Of a DNA stretch of 7,282 bases, positions 4,909 to 7,282 are shown piece by piece. The stretch is taken from assembly GCA_002455655.1 (NCBI GenBank), contig DKLF01000114.1, positions 1 to 7,282 of the forward strand, in the 5' to 3' direction. Origin of the DNA: Oscillibacter sp. UBA6647. GTDB lineage: Bacteria > Bacillota > Clostridia > Oscillospirales > Oscillospiraceae. A model generated the notes under the pieces. The model saw only the letters and a list, made by a program, of their open reading frames with translations, made no database searches and had not been told where the DNA came from. The position numbers and the translations under genes are program-made. The first letter of the stretch is position 1, and every line of letters starts with the position of its first letter.

Positions 4909-6933
4909 TCAGGTACTCGATTCAGGTACGTCCTCCCGGCAATCCGGCGGCGTAATGGCGGCATCGTCCGGCAAAAGAGCATCATCCGCAGCTTCCAGCA
5001 GGCGGAATTGCCGCATCTTCTGCGCCAGAACGTCCGCCTGTTCAAGAAGGCTCTGACTGGTGGCGGCGCACTCCTCGGAAAACGCGCTGTTTGAAGCAAT
5101 AGAGGACACAATCTGCGTCATGCTCGACTGCATCTCCACAGCGGCCTCCTTCTGCTTCAAGGACGCGCCGGATATCTGCTGAATCGCGCCGGTCACCTGT
5201 TTTACAAAGTCCATAATTTCGTGCAAAGCCTCTTCGGTCTTCTGTGCGTGGATGCGCCCAGCCTGCACCGATGCAACGGACTGCCCCAGCAGAGCCTGCG
5301 TGCTTTCGGCGGCCTCCGCGCTTCTCTGCGCAAGGTTGCGGACTTCCCCAGCCACCACTGAGAAACCTTTCCCCGCGCCGCCCGCACGCGCTGCCTCTAT
5401 CGCGGCGTTTAGCGCGAGCACATTGGTTTGGAAGGCGATGTCCTGAATCGCACGAATCACTTCCGTAATTTTTTTTGCAGTTTGCTCCATGCCGCCGATT
5501 GCCGTCAGCATTTCTGTCATGCTTTCACCCGCACGGGCGGACTGCTGGCGCATCTGATCAAACAACGCCCCCGCAGTCTGCACGCTCTCGGTATTCGCCT
5601 TGATGCTGTCTGTGACAGCCCCGATCCGGTCGTCCAGTCTGACCATCGTTTCGGTTTCCGTGCAGGCGCGTTCAGAAATTTGTATGGAACCGGAAGAAAC
5701 CTGATTGACGCCCTGATGAATGGCGGAAGCCGCCATCCCAATTTCGGAAAACACCCCGTTCAGCGACAGCAGAATGGTCTCCAAGGACGTGCCGATGGGC
5801 GCGAAATCGCCAAGGTATTCCTGCTCCTTTTTGACGGTGAGATCTCCGTCTGCGATACAGGAAAGCACGGTGGAAATTTCCGACACATAGCCGCGCAGGG
5901 AAAAAACTGTGTGTTCCAGTGCTTGCAGCAAAGCCTCCGCTTCCCTGACCGATGCATCAGTGGGGACGGGAGATTCCAAATCCCCCTGTTCAAGCTGCTG
6001 CAAGCGCGTAACCGCCGCAGCGATGGGGCGGGCAAGCGAGGACGCCGTCCGGGCAGAGAAAACAGATGAGCAAAGCACCGCCAACACCATCACCACAAGC
6101 GAAATCCAGATTGGCTGACGGCTCATGGCAAGGATTTCGTCGTAATCCTGACTGACGGCCAGCACCCACCCTTCCGCCCCGGCAATGGGCGCGTAGGCCA
6201 CAAGTTTTTTGGAGCCCTCATTCGTTACAACCTCCGCCCCGGACTCCCCCGCGCACATGCGCGCAAGAAGCGCCGCCCACTCCGGCTGGGCGGCGGCGTC
6301 CACGCTCTCCGGCAGATTGACTGCCAGCATCGCGTCATCCGGATGAGAAACAATCGTGCCGCTGGGGTCCATAATAAAACCGTACCCGGTTTTGCCCATG
6401 GAAATCTGACGGATGTACTGATTAAAGTAGTCGGCAGGCAGGCTGCCGGTCACCACGCCCGTGGGGCCTATGGCCGTAATCTGCGTACCGGCCAGAATTA
6501 CCGGCGCTTCTTCGCCGGGGAACAGGCCCGGCGCGGACAAAAAGGAAACGCCCGCAATGGCGCTTTGAAAGCTTTCGGTGCCCGAAATGTCCTCTCCTTC
6601 GTAGGTAACGCCGGTTTTGCTGCTGACGGAAAAAGACAAAAAGTCAGTGCCCCGCGTCCTGACCTTGAGATAGGCCCTGCGGTCGGCCGCGTCCAGCGTG
6701 GGGTCGCACACCGCTTCATCGGCGGCAACATTCTGTATCTGGTTTTTAATGGACGCAACCGCTTCTGTAATGCTCATGGAATAGGACGCCGCAAGGCTTT
6801 GGGCAAACACCTTATGGTTTTCAAGGGAATACCGCCCGATCAGCACGCAGGTGATGGCGGTAATGACGACGCAGGTGGCGACCACGTTATATGCAATCGC
6901 TTTACGGACCTTCGATTGAATGGAAACCTTCAT
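4909..6933 (-). CDS. Methyl-accepting chemotaxis protein with dCache sensor domain
   Basis: A 674-residue chemoreceptor. A membrane segment at about 12-33 leads into an extracytoplasmic region (about 34-272) with dCache-like features, notably the membrane-proximal stretch MGKTGYGFIMDPSGTIVSHP (179-198) and a GWVLAVSQDYDEI exit (255-267). A second membrane segment lies at about 274-293. A HAMP domain (about 297-350) and a second HAMP-like stretch ending GDLTVKKEQEYLGDFAPI follow, then the coiled-coil signalling domain (about 400-645). The hairpin tip reads QTNVLALNAAIEAARAG (502-518) and GKGFSVVAGEVRNLAQRS (521-538), the CheA/CheW contact region. Start ATG 6933 has AGAGGA nine bases upstream. 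There is no C-terminal NWETF-like CheR tether. The ligand cannot be inferred: I do not see the RxWYxxA amino-acid-binding motif of dCache sensors. It stands alone, without other chemotaxis genes nearby. Confidence 0.95.
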   Translation of the reverse strand: MKVSIQSKVRKAIAYNVVATCVVITAITCVLIGRYSLENHKVFAQSLAASYSMSITEAVASIKNQIQNVAADEAVCDPTLDAADRRAYLKVRTRGTDFLSFSVSSKTGVTYEGEDISGTESFQSAIAGVSFLSAPGLFPGEEAPVILAGTQITAIGPTGVVTGSLPADYFNQYIRQISMGKTGYGFIMDPSGTIVSHPDDAMLAVNLPESVDAAAQPEWAALLARMCAGESGAEVVTNEGSKKLVAYAPIAGAEGWVLAVSQDYDEILAMSRQPIWISLVVMVLAVLCSSVFSARTASSLARPIAAAVTRLQQLEQGDLESPVPTDASVREAEALLQALEHTVFSLRGYVSEISTVLSCIADGDLTVKKEQEYLGDFAPIGTSLETILLSLNGVFSEIGMAASAIHQGVNQVSSGSIQISERACTETETMVRLDDRIGAVTDSIKANTESVQTAGALFDQMRQQSARAGESMTEMLTAIGGMEQTAKKITEVIRAIQDIAFQTNVLALNAAIEAARAGGAGKGFSVVAGEVRNLAQRSAEAAESTQALLGQSVASVQAGRIHAQKTEEALHEIMDFVKQVTGAIQQISGASLKQKEAAVEMQSSMTQIVSSIASNSAFSEECAATSQSLLEQADVLAQKMRQFRLLEAADDALLPDDAAITPPDCREDVPESST

Positions 6934-7124
6934 ACGTTCATTTCCTCTTTATTACTATCATATTTTTCATATATCAAACGATAGCATCCCCGTGTTTGAA
7001 GGTTATGGAGTTTATGTAAAATAAAGGTAAAGCGCATTTTGTGCCCCAAGATATGAGCCAGCCGTTCACACTTGTAAGAAGCGATCGGAGAGCACCCAAA
7101 AACGGCTCATCAGGGGTATGCGGG
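6934..7124. other. Intergenic leader region of the chemoreceptor gene
   Basis: This AT-rich 191-base stretch should hold the chemoreceptor promoter, but I find no convincing -35/-10 pair on the minus strand and no good sigma-28 site. TATGAT at 6956-6961 (minus strand) resembles a -10 without a matching -35. I also looked for the conserved cores of a cyclic-di-GMP riboswitch, often found before clostridial chemoreceptors, and did not see them. An imperfect inverted repeat (7053-7066 with 7101-7110) is present. Confidence 0.4.
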
Positions 7125-7164
7125 AAAAAAAGAAGCGGGAGACGGCAATCCGTCTCCCGCTTTT
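7125..7164 (-). terminator. Strong intrinsic terminator of the right-edge gene, possibly bidirectional
   Basis: GCGGGAGACGG (7135-7145) pairs perfectly with CCGTCTCCCGC (7150-7160) around the tetraloop CAAT, extended by flanking A/T pairs. On the minus strand it begins only a few bases after the stop of the right-edge gene and is followed by TTCTTTTTTT (7134-7125), an ideal U-tract. On the plus strand it is followed by TTTTC, so it could also stop transcription coming the other way. Confidence 0.9.
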
Positions 7165-7171
7165 CATCTTT

Positions 7172-7282
7172 TCAGCATTTTACCGTTCCGTCGGGGTTGA
7201 ACAGAGGCAGGGGCGCCAGATACCGGATGTCGCTCCGTGCCTGTGCGTCTCCCTCGGCAAACACCGCGATGCGGCCCGCCGT
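7172..7282 (-). CDS. C-terminal fragment of an unidentified protein
   Basis: Thirty-six sense codons and a TGA (7174-7172) are open on the minus strand and continue past the right edge. The residues begin TAGRIAVFAEGDAQARSDI and end LPLFNPDGTVKC. A strong terminator starts 8 bases after the stop, and codon use is like the neighbouring genes, so this is most likely a real gene end. I do not recognise the family. A GRIAVF beta-strand-like run, a loop, and a proline-rich tail with a C-terminal cysteine are all that can be described. The terminator suggests it is transcribed separately from the chemoreceptor gene. Confidence 0.65.
   Translation of the reverse strand, partial: TAGRIAVFAEGDAQARSDIRYLAPLPLFNPDGTVKC

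Noticed and set aside
4811..5056. Small plus-strand ORF of 81 codons in the gap after queH
   Set aside because: More than half of it is antisense to the chemoreceptor gene, it lacks a ribosome binding site, and its sequence resembles no family.
6934..7120. Cyclic-di-GMP riboswitch before the chemoreceptor gene
   Set aside because: The conserved core segments of GEMM-type riboswitches were not found on the minus strand.

Overview
The window looks like chromosome of an anaerobic, GC-rich gut-type clostridium, probably Oscillospiraceae/Ruminococcaceae-like. This is inferred from an oxygen-sensitive activase/dehydratase pair typical of anaerobic Firmicutes, the anaerobe-associated QueH enzyme, a clostridial-type dCache chemoreceptor, strong AGGAGG ribosome binding sites, sigma-A-like promoters and GC-rich codon use. 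I see no phage, transposase, CRISPR or RNA gene. 

Left part, minus strand (1-3914): a two-gene operon read leftwards from a good promoter at 3886-3914. The first gene (873-3815) encodes a 980-residue protein made of two tandem ASKHA ATPase modules of the 2-hydroxyacyl-CoA dehydratase activator type (BcrAD_BadFG), a four-cysteine segment, and a DUF2229/dehydratase-like C-terminal half. The second gene (869 to beyond the left edge) encodes a 2-hydroxyacyl-CoA dehydratase (HgdB-like) component. From memory of the family, these two parts are commonly fused in one protein of about 1,400 residues. Here they are in the same frame but separated by a single TGA plus one codon, with a strong ribosome binding site for the second part. 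The substrate is unknown; the closest characterised relatives couple ATP hydrolysis to low-potential electron transfer into an iron-sulfur catalytic component. 

Centre, plus strand (4007-4626): divergently transcribed queH, encoding the epoxyqueuosine reductase of tRNA queuosine synthesis, with its own extended -10 promoter and an apparently very short leader. 

Right part, minus strand (4909-6933): a methyl-accepting chemotaxis protein with a periplasm-facing dCache sensor. A perfect 16-bp inverted repeat lies between the convergent queH and chemoreceptor genes. At the right edge (7172-7282) is the last 36 codons of an unidentified minus-strand gene, followed by a strong intrinsic terminator (7125-7164). 

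The most interesting content is the activase/dehydratase pair: its covalently tandem activase with matched cysteine pairs, its in-frame gene split, and its upstream region with repeated sites and a possible tiny leader ORF.
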